Source of the DNA: Gammaproteobacteria bacterium
Lineage (GTDB): Bacteria > Pseudomonadota > Gammaproteobacteria > Steroidobacterales > GCA-2729495
Direction of reading: 5' to 3'
Length of the DNA: 64,000 bases
Assembly (NCBI GenBank): GCA_016874095.1
Contig: VGVH01000002.1
Coordinates: 200,549 to 264,548 of the forward strand
Position 1 is the stretch's first letter. Each line of letters begins with the position of its first letter. The notes under the pieces are model-generated. The model did not search any database and had not been told where the DNA came from. It saw nothing but the letters and a program-made list of their open reading frames with translations. The translations under genes were made by a program, and so were the position numbers. Shown here in pieces: positions 51,604 through 63,926 of the stretch.

Positions 51604-52628
51604 GCGGTCTCCGCCAGCGGCACGGCGGCACCGGCCAGTTGCAGCGCCAGCTCGTTGAGCGTGCCCCAGCGGCTGCCGCGGGCTGCGCCCTTCAGGATGC
51701 GATCAGCCTGGGCGGCCGAGCCCTGCACGGCGAGGATTTCACCCAGGCGGCGCCCCCTGAGCGCCTGCCGGAACTGCTCCTGGCGACTGCGCCAGAGCCG
51801 CATGTCGGCCATGGCCTGGTCGATGCCGCGACCCTGGCTGGCGCGCATCGCGAGATCGGCAAGCGTCTGGATATCGCGCACCAGCGCCCAGAGCACGAGC
51901 ACGTCGGATTCGCCTTCCCGCTCGAGCACGCCCAATACCCGAACTGTACGCTCGACGTCGCGGCGCAATGCCGCCTCGCAAAGCTGGAAGACATCAAATC
52001 GCGCGCCATCGGCAACGTCGCCACGCACCTGCTCCGCCATCAGCCGGCCACCCCCGGCGAGCAGCGCGAATTTGTCGATCTCCTGCTTGGCCGCAAGCAG
52101 GTTGCCCTCGACACGCGACGCCAGCAGGTCCAGCGCCTCGTCGTCCGCCTCGACTCCAGCGACCTTCAGGCGGCGCGCCAGCCATGCGGGCAGTTCGTCG
52201 CGACCCGGCGCCCGCAGTTCGACCCATACCGCTGACTCGGCCAGCGCCGTGGCCCAGGCCGTCTTCGTGGCCTGGAAGTCGAGCGCCGGAAGGATGACGA
52301 CCACGACGTCGTCGAGCGCCGGTGCGCGGGCCAGGCTGCTGAGGAATTTCGCCCCGGCATCGCCGGGCTTGCCGGTTGGAATCCGCAGCTCTACCAGCCG
52401 GCGGCTCGAGAACAGCGACAGTCCCTGCAGTCCCGCGCCGAAACCCGCCCAGTCGAAGCCGCGCTCCGCGATCGCGACCTGCCGTTCGTTGCAGCCAGCC
52501 GTTCTCGACGCCGTGCGGATGTGTTCCAGCGCTTCGTCGAGGAGCAGCGGTTCGTCGCTCGAGAGCACGTAGAGCGGTGACAGGGTTTTCGCGAGCTGCG
52601 CCGGCAGTCGGTCAGCCGTGCACCTCAT
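51600..52628 (-). CDS. holA: DNA polymerase III delta subunit
   Basis: 342 residues. LSPLYVLSSDEPLLLDEALE near the N-terminus, RLVELRIPTGKPG and the C-terminal collar-domain SQGRGIDQAMADMRLWRSRQ are the family pattern. Delta opens the beta clamp in the clamp loader. LptE normally precedes holA in related genomes. Here lptE is 3 kb away and the Trm112 gene takes that position, 34 bp upstream. Confidence 0.94.
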   Translation of the reverse strand: MRCTADRLPAQLAKTLSPLYVLSSDEPLLLDEALEHIRTASRTAGCNERQVAIAERGFDWAGFGAGLQGLSLFSSRRLVELRIPTGKPGDAGAKFLSSLARAPALDDVVVVILPALDFQATKTAWATALAESAVWVELRAPGRDELPAWLARRLKVAGVEADDEALDLLASRVEGNLLAAKQEIDKFALLAGGGRLMAEQVRGDVADGARFDVFQLCEAALRRDVERTVRVLGVLEREGESDVLVLWALVRDIQTLADLAMRASQGRGIDQAMADMRLWRSRQEQFRQALRGRRLGEILAVQGSAAQADRILKGAARGSRWGTLNELALQLAGAAVPLAETA

Positions 52629-52662
52629 CGCTGGGGGAGCCTGCGACTGCAGATCTGCCGCA

Positions 52663-52920
52663 TCAGGCAGCCAGCTGCGAGAGGTCGATGCACTCGTCTT
52701 CCAGGAGCGCGGGTATGCCGTCGCGGATCGGATAGGCCCAGCGCCCGTCGCGGGTCACCAGCGCCTCCTCGAGCGGGGGCGCCGGACAAAGGCTGGCCTG
52801 ATTGCGGATCGTACCGGCGGAAATCGCGCTGTTCAGTTGGCCGAGTCGCGCCGCATCGAGGATCTCGAGTGGCAGGCGCGTGGCGGGGCAGCAGAGTATG
52901 TCGAGCAGCCGTTTATCCAT
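52663..52920 (-). CDS. Trm112/YcaR family zinc-binding protein
   Basis: 85 residues. [18 protein letters not shown] at the start and [17 protein letters not shown] near the end are the Trm112/UPF0434 signature. In eukaryotes Trm112 activates methyltransferases, while the bacterial role is poorly defined. The zinc cysteines are reduced: only the CC pair and one later Cys remain. It lies between yidD and holA. Confidence 0.92.
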   Translation of the reverse strand: MDKRLLDILCCPATRLPLEILDAARLGQLNSAISAGTIRNQASLCPAPPLEEALVTRDGRWAYPIRDGIPALLEDECIDLSQLAA

Positions 52921-52951
52921 TGCGCAGCCGCACTATAGCACAGCGACCGCG

Positions 52952-53236
52952 TCACCCCGCCGGACGAGAACCGCGCCAGGAAAAAACTTCCGGCACCGGA
53001 TCATGTCCGGCTCTGCACAGCGGCTGGCAGCGCAGGATGCGCAGGATCCCCAGCCACCCGCCACGGCAGGCACCGTGGCGCCTTACGGCTTCGGCGGCGT
53101 ATGCCGAACAGGTTGGCAGAAAGCGGCACTGACGACCGAGGAACGGCGACAGCGCCAGCTGGTACGCCCGGATCATCGCGATCAGCGCGGTCGCGGCAAC
53201 GGAAGTCTTCCTGGCCTCGCCTGCTGCCTCCGGCAT
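52952..53236 (-). CDS. yidD: Membrane protein insertion efficiency factor YidD
   Basis: 94 residues. MIRAYQLALSPFLGRQCRFL, PTCSAYAAEAVRRHGACRGG and LRCQPLCRAGHDPVPEVF show the three conserved cysteines of YidD, an inner-membrane-associated factor that helps YidC/Sec insertion. It normally lies between rnpA and yidC. Here it overlaps the sufE stop (ATGA), an unusual place. The N-terminus has about 20 extra residues. Confidence 0.93.
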   Translation of the reverse strand: MPEAAGEARKTSVAATALIAMIRAYQLALSPFLGRQCRFLPTCSAYAAEAVRRHGACRGGWLGILRILRCQPLCRAGHDPVPEVFSWRGSRPAG

Positions 53237-53658
53237 CAGGATGCGCCAGGAACGGCCGCGGCAGCCCGGTTGATCGCCTGCAGCATCGCGCGCAGACCGT
53301 TGCTCCGCGTGGGCGAGAGGTGTGCGTCGAGGCCTATCGCAGCCACGAACGTCGGCGGTGTCGCGAGGATTTCCGCCGCGCGGCGCCCGTCGTAGACGCG
53401 CATCAGCACAGCGATGAGCCCGGCGACGATCGCCGAGTCGCTGTTGGCGAGAAAATGCAGGCGCTCCCCTTCGATCCGTGTCTGCAGCCAGACCCGCGAC
53501 TGGCAGCCGCGCAACAGGTTGTCGTCCGTCTTGTAGCTCTCGGGCAACGCGGGCAACCGGCGACCGAGATCGATCAGGTACTCGTACCGTTCCATCCAGT
53601 TGTCGAAGACACTGAACTCGTCGATGACCTCGCGCTCCGCCGCGGCGATTTCACTCAT
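53236..53658 (-). CDS. sufE: Sulfur acceptor protein SufE
   Basis: 140 residues from the ATG at 53656-53658. The sulfur-accepting Cys is in LLRGCQSRVWL, preceded by RYEYLIDLGRRLPALPESYK. SufE takes persulfide sulfur from the desulfurase SufS for Fe-S cluster assembly. No sufS is nearby. It follows cysS by 4 bp, so cysteine activation and cysteine-sulfur transfer genes share one transcript. Confidence 0.93.
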   Translation of the reverse strand: MSEIAAAEREVIDEFSVFDNWMERYEYLIDLGRRLPALPESYKTDDNLLRGCQSRVWLQTRIEGERLHFLANSDSAIVAGLIAVLMRVYDGRRAAEILATPPTFVAAIGLDAHLSPTRSNGLRAMLQAINRAAAAVPGAS

Positions 53659-53662
53659 GCCG

Positions 53663-55042
53663 TCAGCCCTGCCGGCGCCAGCGCGTGCCGCCGGCGCCAT
53701 CCTCGATGAGGATGCCCCCATCGGTGAGCGCCTGGCGAATGCGATCGGCCTCGGCGAAGTCGCGCCGCTCGCGGGCCGCGCGACGGGCCTCGATCAGGCG
53801 CTCGACTTCGTCGTTGCCGAGCGAGCCGCCCTTGGTGTCCTTGAACCAGGCCTCGATATCGCCGCCGAGGAGCCCGAGCATCTCGGCGCTAGCGCGCAGG
53901 ATGGCCGCCAGCCGGCGCCGTTCGGCAGGGTCAGCGGCACGGTTCGCGTCGCGCGAGAGATCGAACAGCGCCGCCAGCGCCCGCGGCGTGTTGAGGTCGT
54001 CCTCGAGCGCCGCCACGAAGCCTGCGTCGGGATCGACCGACGACCAGTCGCCCTGCCAGCCCCCGATATCCCGAAGCGTGCCATACAGGCGATCGAGCTT
54101 GCGGCGCGACTCGGCGAGCACCTCTTCGCTCCAGTCGAGCGGCTGGCGGTAATGGGCCGAGAGCAAGGCCAGTCGGATCGCTTCGCCCGGCGCCTTGCCG
54201 AGCAGTTCGCGCACCAGCAGCACGTTGCCGAGCGACTTCGACATCTTGGTGCTGTCGACGTTGAGAAACCCGTTGTGCAGCCACCAGCGCGCAAACGGCG
54301 CGCCGCCGTGCGCGCAGGTGCTCTGCGCGAGTTCGTTCTCGTGATGCGGAAAAATCAGGTCGTTGCCGCCGCCGTGGATATCGATGGTCGTGCCGAGGTG
54401 CCGTTCGGTCATCGCGGAACACTCGATGTGCCAGCCGGGACGACCGCGTCCCCAGGGACTGTCCCAGCCGGGCAGATCCGGCGTGGACGGCTTCCACAAC
54501 ACGAAGTCGCCCGGGCTCTCCTTGTACGGAGCAACCTCCACCCGCGCGCCGGCGAGCAACTCGCGCTGGCCGCGGCGGGAGAGCTGGCCGTAGCCGGCGA
54601 AGGCGCCGACGCGGAACAGCACGTGGCCCTCGGCTGCGTAGGCATGGCCGCTCGCGATCAGTTTGCCGATCATCGCGATCATCTCGCCGACGTGGTCGGT
54701 GGCACGCGGCTCGACGTCCGGAGTGGCCACGCCGAGCGCCGCCATGTCCTCCCTGTATATCTGGGAAAACTTCGCGGTGATGTCGCCGATCGGCAGGCCG
54801 GCAGCCTTCGCTGCCGCGTTGATCTTGTCGTCCACGTCCGTGATGTTGCGCGCGTAGACGAGCCGGTAGCGCCGGCGCAGCAGCCGGGCGAGCACGTCGA
54901 AAACAACGGCGGGCCGTGCATTGCCGATGTGGGCAAAGTTGTGGACTGTCGGCCCGCAGACGTACATGGTGACGCGGCCGGGGTCGCCCGGCACGAATTC
55001 GGATTTCGTCCGCGTCAGGGTGTTGTAAAGCTGGAGCGACAT
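53663..55042 (-). CDS. cysS: Cysteinyl-tRNA synthetase
   Basis: 459 residues. The class I HIGH motif is FAHIGNARP and the KMSKS motif KMSKSLGN. Zinc ligands are Cys in YVCGPTVHN, Cys in [12 protein letters not shown] and His/Glu in [13 protein letters not shown]. It is the first gene of the minus-strand run and is divergent from hisI with only 23 bp between the ATGs. Confidence 0.97.
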   Translation of the reverse strand: MSLQLYNTLTRTKSEFVPGDPGRVTMYVCGPTVHNFAHIGNARPAVVFDVLARLLRRRYRLVYARNITDVDDKINAAAKAAGLPIGDITAKFSQIYREDMAALGVATPDVEPRATDHVGEMIAMIGKLIASGHAYAAEGHVLFRVGAFAGYGQLSRRGQRELLAGARVEVAPYKESPGDFVLWKPSTPDLPGWDSPWGRGRPGWHIECSAMTERHLGTTIDIHGGGNDLIFPHHENELAQSTCAHGGAPFARWWLHNGFLNVDSTKMSKSLGNVLLVRELLGKAPGEAIRLALLSAHYRQPLDWSEEVLAESRRKLDRLYGTLRDIGGWQGDWSSVDPDAGFVAALEDDLNTPRALAALFDLSRDANRAADPAERRRLAAILRASAEMLGLLGGDIEAWFKDTKGGSLGNDEVERLIEARRAARERRDFAEADRIRQALTDGGILIEDGAGGTRWRRQG

Positions 55043-55051
55043 GGGGCCGGC

Positions 55052-55057
55052 TATAAT
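55052..55057 (+). promoter_or_regulatory. Consensus -10 box just before hisI
   Basis: TATAAT ends 8 bp before the hisI ATG. A start 6-7 bp downstream would give a leader of 0-3 nt, hence a probably leaderless hisI mRNA. The box lies inside the 23-bp divergent cysS/hisI gap; no strong -35 is seen. Confidence 0.55.
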
Positions 55058-55065
55058 ACCGTCCT

Positions 55066-55539
55066 ATGGACAGCAAGACGATTTTCGCCGCCCGCCGCAG
55101 CATCGAGCAGGTCGAGGAGGGCACGGATCTCGCGCCGAAATTCGACGAGCATGGCCTGCTCCCGGCAGTCACGACCGATTTCACCACCGGCGAGTTGCTG
55201 ATGGTCGGCTACATGAACGCCGACGCCCTGAGAAAAACCATCGAGACCGGCGAGGCCCACTACTTCAGCCGCAGCCGCCAGGCGATCTGGCACAAGGGCG
55301 CCACCAGCGGCTTCGTGCAGCGTGTGAAGCAGCTGATGATCGACGACGATCAGGACTGCGTCTGGCTGCGCGTAGAGACCGACGGCGGCGCCAACTGCCA
55401 TGTCGGCTACCGCTCGTGCTTCTACCGCGAAATCCCCACGCAGCAGGACGCCGCGAAGCCACTCAGCTTCACGACCACCGAGAAGGTGTTCGATCCGAAG
55501 GTCGTTTACGGCGACGCGCCGAATCCGACGAAGCTTTGA
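55066..55539 (+). CDS. hisI: Phosphoribosyl-AMP cyclohydrolase
   Basis: 157 residues, single-domain type without a HisE fusion. [38 protein letters not shown] and the metal-binding [20 protein letters not shown] with CFYRE identify it. It opens the purine ring of PR-AMP in histidine synthesis. No other his gene is near. It is a lone plus-strand gene between two minus-strand blocks, convergent with lptE. Confidence 0.96.
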   Translation: MDSKTIFAARRSIEQVEEGTDLAPKFDEHGLLPAVTTDFTTGELLMVGYMNADALRKTIETGEAHYFSRSRQAIWHKGATSGFVQRVKQLMIDDDQDCVWLRVETDGGANCHVGYRSCFYREIPTQQDAAKPLSFTTTEKVFDPKVVYGDAPNPTKL

Positions 55540-55560
55540 ACGGCAGCAACGGACCGGAAG

Positions 55561-56035
55561 TCAGCGCGCCGTACTGAGCCGCCGCGTCACCACTCCCACC
55601 AGGTCCGCGGCGAGGGCGTCGCGGATCACCTCGCCTTCGCGGCTCTTGCCGAGCACCAGCGTCTCGTCGTAGGTGTAGTCGCGGGTAAGTATGTGCTGTT
55701 GCGCAGGCAGGGCTTCCCTGCCGTTCAGTTCCAGCGAATAGCGCACGCTGTAGTAGACGTCGAACTCGCGCGGCGTGTTGCGGGCCGAGACCGAGAGCAC
55801 GCGTTCGCCTGAATCGTCCTCGAGGATGCGGATGATCGCCTTGGCCGCCAGCGCGTCGCTGGTGACCTCGACGCCGCTGTCGCGGAGAGTTGCGCGCAGC
55901 TTCCGGTAGAAGGGCGAGTGACGGTCCTTCGCCTCGATCCAGGTCTTCGCCATGGCGGGCGGAAATTCGACGTCGCCGCGCAGGTGAAAGCCGCAGGCCG
56001 GCAGCACGGCCACGAGACCGGCGATGGCGGCGCGC

Positions 56036-56049
<14 letters not shown>
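55561..56049 (-). CDS. lptE: LPS-assembly lipoprotein LptE
   Basis: 162 residues. The lipoprotein signal ends [15 protein letters not shown], with the lipidated Cys at about 19; GFHLRG is the LptE hallmark. It plugs the LptD barrel in LPS export. It overlaps the leuS stop by 14 bp. In most relatives holA follows directly; here hisI and cysS interrupt. Confidence 0.93.
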
Positions 56050-58624
<2,575 letters not shown>

Positions 58625-58663
58625 GGGGGCAGGGCTCGGAACGTGCAGAGTGAAAAGGATAAC

Positions 58664-60163
58664 TCAGGAGCGCCGGCGCGTCGCCGCGGCGCCGATCAAG
58701 GCAAGACTCAACAGGACGACCGGCCAGTTGCCATAGCCCAGGTAGGGCGTTGCCCCGGTCGCAGGCTGGACGGTCCCGGCCAGCGTCGTCCGTGCGAACT
58801 GCGGTGCGCTACCAGCGAGACGGCCGCGACGGTCGATGAAAGCGCTGATCCCGGTGTTGGTGGCCCGCACCAGCGGCCTGCCGGTCTCGAGGGCGCGCAT
58901 GCGGGCGATCTGCAGGTGCTGGTGGGGTGCAATCGTGTCGCCGAACCAGGCGTCGTTCGAAACGACGACCAGCAAGCCAGACTGCGCGGCGAGTCCGAGC
59001 TGCTCCGCGCCGTAGGCGTCCTCGTAGCAGATCATCGGTGCCAGGCCGACGCCGCGGGCAACCAGCGGCGCCTGCCGGTCGGCGCCGCGGGCCAGGTCGG
59101 AGTACGGCAGGTTCATCATGCGCATCCAGCTGCGCACGAATGGCGGGACGGGGAAGAACTCGCCGAAGGGCACGAGGTGCCGCTTGTGGTACGCACCGCG
59201 TTCCTCGCCCAGTGCAAGCAGCGAATTGCGGTACTCGCCGGTCACGGCATCGTGCGTGAGTATGCCGACCAGCAGCTGCTGTCCGCGGCCGCGGGCCAGG
59301 TCCCGCAGGCCGTCGAGGTAATCGGCGACGAGATCGTCCGGTGCCGGCACGGCCGCTTCGGGCCAGATGACGAGATCGGCGTCGGTGACCCCGCGTGTGA
59401 GCGACTCGTACATCGTCATCGTCGCCTCACGCTCACCGGGCTCCCACTTGAGGAGCTGGGGAACGGCACCCTGCACCAGCGTCACGCGCAGCGGCTCGCC
59501 TTCCTCTTCCGTCCAGTCACGCCCCTGCAACAGTGCTGTTGCAACGATGATGAAGGCGGCGGAGGCAATCGCCGCGAGGCGTGAGCGACCCGCGCTGCTG
59601 ATTGCCGCGACGATGGCCCCGGCCAGCAGCGCCAGGACGAGTGAAACGCCATAGACGCCGATGACCGGCGCCCAGGCACCGAGCGGGCCATCGATCTGCC
59701 CGTATCCCAGACTGAGCCAGGGGAATCCCGTCAGCACCCAGCCACGCAGCCACTCGGCAAGCACCCAGGCGCCGGGCATTGCCAGGCACAGCCCCGCCAG
59801 CACTGCGCGGCGCCCGACCCGGGCTGCGACATAGCCCGCCGCCGCGATCCATGCCGCCATGATCGCCACGAGCCCGCCCAGCAGGAGCAGAGCGACTGGC
59901 AGCGGCGTACCGCCGACCAGCCGGACGCTGATGTACAGCCACGAGGTGCCGGCGGCGAAGGCGCCGACGCCGTAGAGAAAGCCGCGCAAGGCTGCCTCGC
60001 GTGGTTGCGTCTGCCAGGCGAAAAACAACAGGGCGATGGATACCAGGGCCAGCGGATACAGCGCGAACGGCGCAAAGGCCAGCGGCAACCCGGCGCCGGC
60101 AGCCAGCGCGAGCAACCGGCCGGGCAGACCCGGTTCGGCCCAGGCTGGCGAGGAACGGATCAC
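58664..60163 (-). CDS. lnt: Apolipoprotein N-acyltransferase
   Basis: 499 residues: about six N-terminal helices (15-215), a periplasmic nitrilase-like domain and a C-terminal helix (about 478-495). The catalytic residues are Glu269 (VIWPEAA), Lys327 (HKRHLVPFGE) and Cys379 (ICYEDA). It adds the third acyl chain to lipoproteins such as LptE encoded downstream. It follows corC by 10 bp, the standard order. Confidence 0.96.
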   Translation of the reverse strand: MIRSSPAWAEPGLPGRLLALAAGAGLPLAFAPFALYPLALVSIALLFFAWQTQPREAALRGFLYGVGAFAAGTSWLYISVRLVGGTPLPVALLLLGGLVAIMAAWIAAAGYVAARVGRRAVLAGLCLAMPGAWVLAEWLRGWVLTGFPWLSLGYGQIDGPLGAWAPVIGVYGVSLVLALLAGAIVAAISSAGRSRLAAIASAAFIIVATALLQGRDWTEEEGEPLRVTLVQGAVPQLLKWEPGEREATMTMYESLTRGVTDADLVIWPEAAVPAPDDLVADYLDGLRDLARGRGQQLLVGILTHDAVTGEYRNSLLALGEERGAYHKRHLVPFGEFFPVPPFVRSWMRMMNLPYSDLARGADRQAPLVARGVGLAPMICYEDAYGAEQLGLAAQSGLLVVVSNDAWFGDTIAPHQHLQIARMRALETGRPLVRATNTGISAFIDRRGRLAGSAPQFARTTLAGTVQPATGATPYLGYGNWPVVLLSLALIGAAATRRRS

Positions 60164-60173
60164 GGCCAGCCGC

Positions 60174-61034
60174 TCAGCTAGCGCTCGGCTCGGGCGAGAC
60201 TTCGAGCGTGTGGACTCGGCGGCGGTCGCCCTGCAGCACCTTGAAGCGGAAGCCGCCCAGGCTCACCGTCTCGCCGCGCCTCGGCAGCCGGCCGAGCGCA
60301 TGCATCACGAGGCCGCCGACGGTGTCATAGTCCTCGTCGCTCAGCTCGCTCTTGAAGTACTCGTTGAAGTCCTCGATCCGGGTCAGCGCCAGCACCTGGA
60401 ACCGGTTGCCGTCCTGCTTCTGGATGGGCCCCGCCTCGTGCGCGTCGTACTCGTCGCCGATTTCGCCGACGATCTCCTCGAGCACGTCTTCGATGGTCAC
60501 CAGCCCCGCGGTCGCGCCGTACTCGTCTACGACGATGGCGAGATGGTTGCGATTGACGCGGAATTCCTTGAGCAGGGTGTTCAGCCGCTTGCTCTCGGGA
60601 ATGACGATGGCGCGGCGGATGAACCGGGAGATGTCGAAGGGCGCGTCCGACGTTTCCGCGAAGTAGGCCAGCAGGTCTTTCGCCAGCAGGACGCCGATGA
60701 TCTCGTCGCGATCGGCGCCGATAACCGGATAGCGCGAGTGGCCGCTGTCGACGATGGTGCGCAGGAGCTCCGCCTTCGACCAGTCGCGCTCGAGCACGAC
60801 CATCTGGTACCGCGGGATCATGACGTCGCGCACCTGGGTCTCGGCCACCGCGAGCACGCCCTGGAGCATCGTGATCTCGTCGGCGTCGAGCACCTCTCCC
60901 CAATACCCTTCGCGCAGGAACTCGAGGATTTCCTCGCGGTTCGCCGGTTCACCCCTGATCAGGCGGCGCAGGCGGCTAACGAGCGTGGGCTCGTCGTCTT
61001 CCTCGACGTCGGGTCTGGAATCGCGGTCGTTCAT
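60174..61034 (-). CDS. corC: CorC/HlyC-type CBS-domain protein
   Basis: 286 residues. A CBS pair spans about 65-190 (VRDVMIPRYQMVVLERD; HSRYPVIGADRDEIIGVLLA) and the C-terminal CorC/HlyC domain has EYGATAGLVTIEDVLEEIVG and GGLVMHALGRLPRRGETV. It has no membrane domain and is linked to magnesium/cobalt efflux. Its ATG overlaps the ybeY stop. Confidence 0.94.
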   Translation of the reverse strand: MNDRDSRPDVEEDDEPTLVSRLRRLIRGEPANREEILEFLREGYWGEVLDADEITMLQGVLAVAETQVRDVMIPRYQMVVLERDWSKAELLRTIVDSGHSRYPVIGADRDEIIGVLLAKDLLAYFAETSDAPFDISRFIRRAIVIPESKRLNTLLKEFRVNRNHLAIVVDEYGATAGLVTIEDVLEEIVGEIGDEYDAHEAGPIQKQDGNRFQVLALTRIEDFNEYFKSELSDEDYDTVGGLVMHALGRLPRRGETVSLGGFRFKVLQGDRRRVHTLEVSPEPSAS

Positions 61035-61564
61035 GCGGTCCTTCTTCGCGCCCGCAGAGGCCGGGCCGGAACCGGTGTCGCTGGTTGGTACGGATCAGGG
61101 AAACCCAGGCGGCGTAGGAGCCTGGTCTCCAGGGCTTCCATTTTACGGGCTGGACCCGGGTTATCGTGGTCATGACCGAGCAGGTGCAGCGTACCGTGGA
61201 CGACCAGGTGGGCCAGATGGGCCAGGGCGGTCTTGCCCTGCTCGCGCGCTTCCCGGTGCACCAGGGGCAGGCAGATGATCAGGTCCCCCAGCTCGCCTGA
61301 GACACCGGCTGGAAAGGCCAGCACGTTGGTCGAGCGGTCCTTGCCCCGCCAGCGGCGGTTCAGACGCCGGCTCTCGGCCCAGCCGGTCAGCCTGAGGGTC
61401 ACGGCACCGGCAGCCGAACCCGCCGCAGCCCGGACCCAGGCAGGCAGGTCGGCGCCCCGTGGCAGCCGGGCTGCCCTCGTGGCCCGTTGTACCGTGATGC
61501 CTGCGCCCGGCTCAGGGCGGCCCGGATGGTTCGTTCTGGTCATTGGCGGGTTCGGGAGGTTCAT
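61031..61564 (-). CDS. ybeY: Endoribonuclease/rRNA maturation factor YbeY
   Basis: 177 residues. The zinc site is HGTLHLLGHDH with His123, His127 and His133. RGKDRSTNVLAFPAGVSGEL precedes it. YbeY works in 16S rRNA 3' maturation and 70S quality control. The ATG at 61562-61564, with GAGG close upstream, overlaps phoH by 53 bp; ATG 61543 is an alternative. The C-terminus has a Pro/Arg-rich extension of about 20 residues. Confidence 0.94.
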   Translation of the reverse strand: MNLPNPPMTRTNHPGRPEPGAGITVQRATRAARLPRGADLPAWVRAAAGSAAGAVTLRLTGWAESRRLNRRWRGKDRSTNVLAFPAGVSGELGDLIICLPLVHREAREQGKTALAHLAHLVVHGTLHLLGHDHDNPGPARKMEALETRLLRRLGFPDPYQPATPVPARPLRARRRTA

Positions 61565-62528
61565 GGGCCTCGTAGGCCTCGACGATGCGCTGGACCAGGG
61601 CGTGGCGGACCACGTCGCGGGGTGAAAAGTACGTAAAGCTCACCCCCGGCACGCCGGTCAGCACCTGCATCACGTGCCTCAGTCCCGACAGCTGGCGGCG
61701 CGGCAGGTCGACCTGGGTGATGTCGCCGGTCACGACCACGCGCGAGCCGAAACCCATGCGCGTGAGCAACATCTTCATCTGCTCGACCGTCGTGTTCTGC
61801 GCCTCGTCGAGCAGGATGAAGCTCTCGTTCAGGGAACGACCGCGCATGTAGGCGAGCGGAGCAACCTCGATCACGTTGCGCTCCACCAGTCGCGCCACGC
61901 GGTCGAACCCGATCATTTCGTACAGGGCGTCGTACATCGGGCGCAGGTACGGATCAACCTTTTGCGCCATGTCGCCCGGCAGGAATCCCAGGCGCTCTCC
62001 CGCTTCGACCGCGGGCCGCACGAGCACGATGCGCCGCACCCGCTCCTGCTCCAGCGCTTCGACGGCACTGGCGACCGCGAGGTAGGTCTTGCCGGTCCCG
62101 GCCGGACCGATGCCGAAGCTGAGGTCGTTCTGGCGGATGGCCGCGATGTAGGCACGCTGATTCGGACCGCGCGGACGGATCGAGCTGCGCCGCGTGCGCA
62201 GGGAGTCCGGCTCGCCATCGACGATCGGGGGCAAGCCCGCCTCGGCCGCTTCATTGATCGCCGACTGCTGCAGCCAGACGTGGACGCGCTGCGGATCCAG
62301 CTGTTCGTTGCGTGCCAGGGCGAAAAGCTCGCCGATCAGGCGCGCGCCGGTGCGCGCCGTGTCGCCGGGCCCGATGACCCGGAAGTGGTTCCCGCGGTTG
62401 GAGATCTGGACGCCGAGACGCTGCTCGATGAAGCGCAGGTGTTCGTCCTGCTGGCCACAGAAATTGGCGAGCACGCGGTTGTCGGCCGGCTCGAGGAAAA
62501 GCTCCGCGGTTTCCAGCACGGTCCCCAC
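61512..62528 (-). CDS. PhoH-like ATPase (YbeZ)
   Basis: 338 residues. The P-loop is GPAGTGKTYLA (141-151) and Walker B lies in FILLDEAQNTTVEQMKMLLT. An N-terminal KH-like region (about 10-75) resembles that of YbeZ. YbeZ partners YbeY in ribosome RNA processing. The gene starts one base after the miaB stop and overlaps ybeY. Confidence 0.95.
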   Translation of the reverse strand: MGTVLETAELFLEPADNRVLANFCGQQDEHLRFIEQRLGVQISNRGNHFRVIGPGDTARTGARLIGELFALARNEQLDPQRVHVWLQQSAINEAAEAGLPPIVDGEPDSLRTRRSSIRPRGPNQRAYIAAIRQNDLSFGIGPAGTGKTYLAVASAVEALEQERVRRIVLVRPAVEAGERLGFLPGDMAQKVDPYLRPMYDALYEMIGFDRVARLVERNVIEVAPLAYMRGRSLNESFILLDEAQNTTVEQMKMLLTRMGFGSRVVVTGDITQVDLPRRQLSGLRHVMQVLTGVPGVSFTYFSPRDVVRHALVQRIVEAYEAHEPPEPANDQNEPSGPP

Positions 62529-62529
62529 G

Positions 62530-63867
62530 TCAGGCAGCGGCCGTCGCGACCAGGCGGCCGCGCAGGGAATTCGGCAGCGCCTCGGTGATGATCACGTCCG
62601 CGAAACCACCGATCAGCGACGACGCGGCATCAAAGTTGACCCAGCGGCTGTTCTCGGTGCGCCCTGCAACCTGGCGCGAATCCTTTTTCGAGGGGCCGGT
62701 CACGAGCACTCGCTGGCGGGTGCCAACCATGCCGCGGCTGATCGCCTGTGCCTGCTGGTTGACCCGGGCCTGCAGGATCTCCAGGCGACGGTGCTTTACG
62801 TCCTCCGGCACCTTGTCCGGATAGCTGGCGGCGGCCGTGCCGGGTCGTTCGCTGTAGATGAAGCTGAACGACTGGTCGAAACCGACATCGGCGATCAGGT
62901 TCATGGTCGCCTCGAAGTCCTCGTCGGTCTCCCCCGGGAAACCGACGATGAAGTCGGTCGACACGCTGATGCCGGGACGCACCTCGCGCAGGCGGCGGAT
63001 CTTCTGCCGATACTCCAGCCCCGTATAGCCCCGCTTCATCAGCGAGAGCACGCGGTCGGATCCGCTCTGGACCGGGAGATGGAGGAAAGTCGCGAGCTTC
63101 GGGTTGTCACTGTAGGCCTGTATCAGCCGGTCGCCGAAGTTCAGCGGGTGCGACGTGGTAAAGCGGATCCGCTCGATACCGTCGATTTCCGCCACCCGGT
63201 CGATGAGGGAGGCGAGATCGGCCTTGCGACCGCCGGCATCCACGCCCCGATAGGCATTGACGTTCTGGCCGAGCAGGTTCACCTCCAGCACGCCCTGCGC
63301 CGCCAGTGCGCGCACTTCGGTCACCACGTCCTCCACGGGGCGGCTGACTTCCTTGCCGCGCGTCATCGGCACGACGCAGTAGGTGCAGTGGCGGCTGCAG
63401 CCTTCCATCACCGACACGTAGGCCATGGGGCCTTCTGCGCGCGGGGCCGGCAGGTGATCGAATTTCTCGATTTCGGGAAAGCTGATGTCGATCTGCGGCA
63501 GTCCCCGGTCGCGCACGTCATCGAGGAGCGCGGGCAGCCTGTGCAGGGTCTGCGGTCCGAACACGATGTCGACGAACGGCGCGCGCTCCAGGATGGCGCC
63601 GCCCTCCTGGCTGGCGACACAGCCGCCGACACCGATCACGACCTCAGGCCGCGCTGCCTTCAGCTCGCGCCAGATGCCGAGCTGCGAGAAGACCTTCTCC
63701 TGGGCTTTCTCCCGCACGGAACAGGTGTTGAGCAGCAGGACGTCGGCCTCGGCGGCATCCGTCGTGGGTTCGAGGCCATGACTCTCACGCAGTACGTCCG
63801 CCATGCGGGCGGTGTCGTACTCGTTCATCTGGCAGCCAAAGGTCCTGATGAAGACTTTGCCGGACAT
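62530..63867 (-). CDS. miaB: tRNA-2-methylthio-N6-dimethylallyladenosine synthase
   Basis: 445 residues. The N-terminal MTTase cluster ligands are Cys12, Cys49 and Cys83. The radical-SAM motif CSRHCTYC gives Cys157, Cys161 and Cys164, and a C-terminal TRAM domain ends the protein. It adds the methylthio group to i6A37 of tRNAs reading UNN codons. It follows ssb by 59 bp. Confidence 0.96.
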   Translation of the reverse strand: MSGKVFIRTFGCQMNEYDTARMADVLRESHGLEPTTDAAEADVLLLNTCSVREKAQEKVFSQLGIWRELKAARPEVVIGVGGCVASQEGGAILERAPFVDIVFGPQTLHRLPALLDDVRDRGLPQIDISFPEIEKFDHLPAPRAEGPMAYVSVMEGCSRHCTYCVVPMTRGKEVSRPVEDVVTEVRALAAQGVLEVNLLGQNVNAYRGVDAGGRKADLASLIDRVAEIDGIERIRFTTSHPLNFGDRLIQAYSDNPKLATFLHLPVQSGSDRVLSLMKRGYTGLEYRQKIRRLREVRPGISVSTDFIVGFPGETDEDFEATMNLIADVGFDQSFSFIYSERPGTAAASYPDKVPEDVKHRRLEILQARVNQQAQAISRGMVGTRQRVLVTGPSKKDSRQVAGRTENSRWVNFDAASSLIGGFADVIITEALPNSLRGRLVATAAA

Positions 63868-63926
63868 TCAGGGTCCCCGGAACGGGGCGCTAGCGAGTAA
63901 CCGGTCGATGTATCGGGACGCCGACC

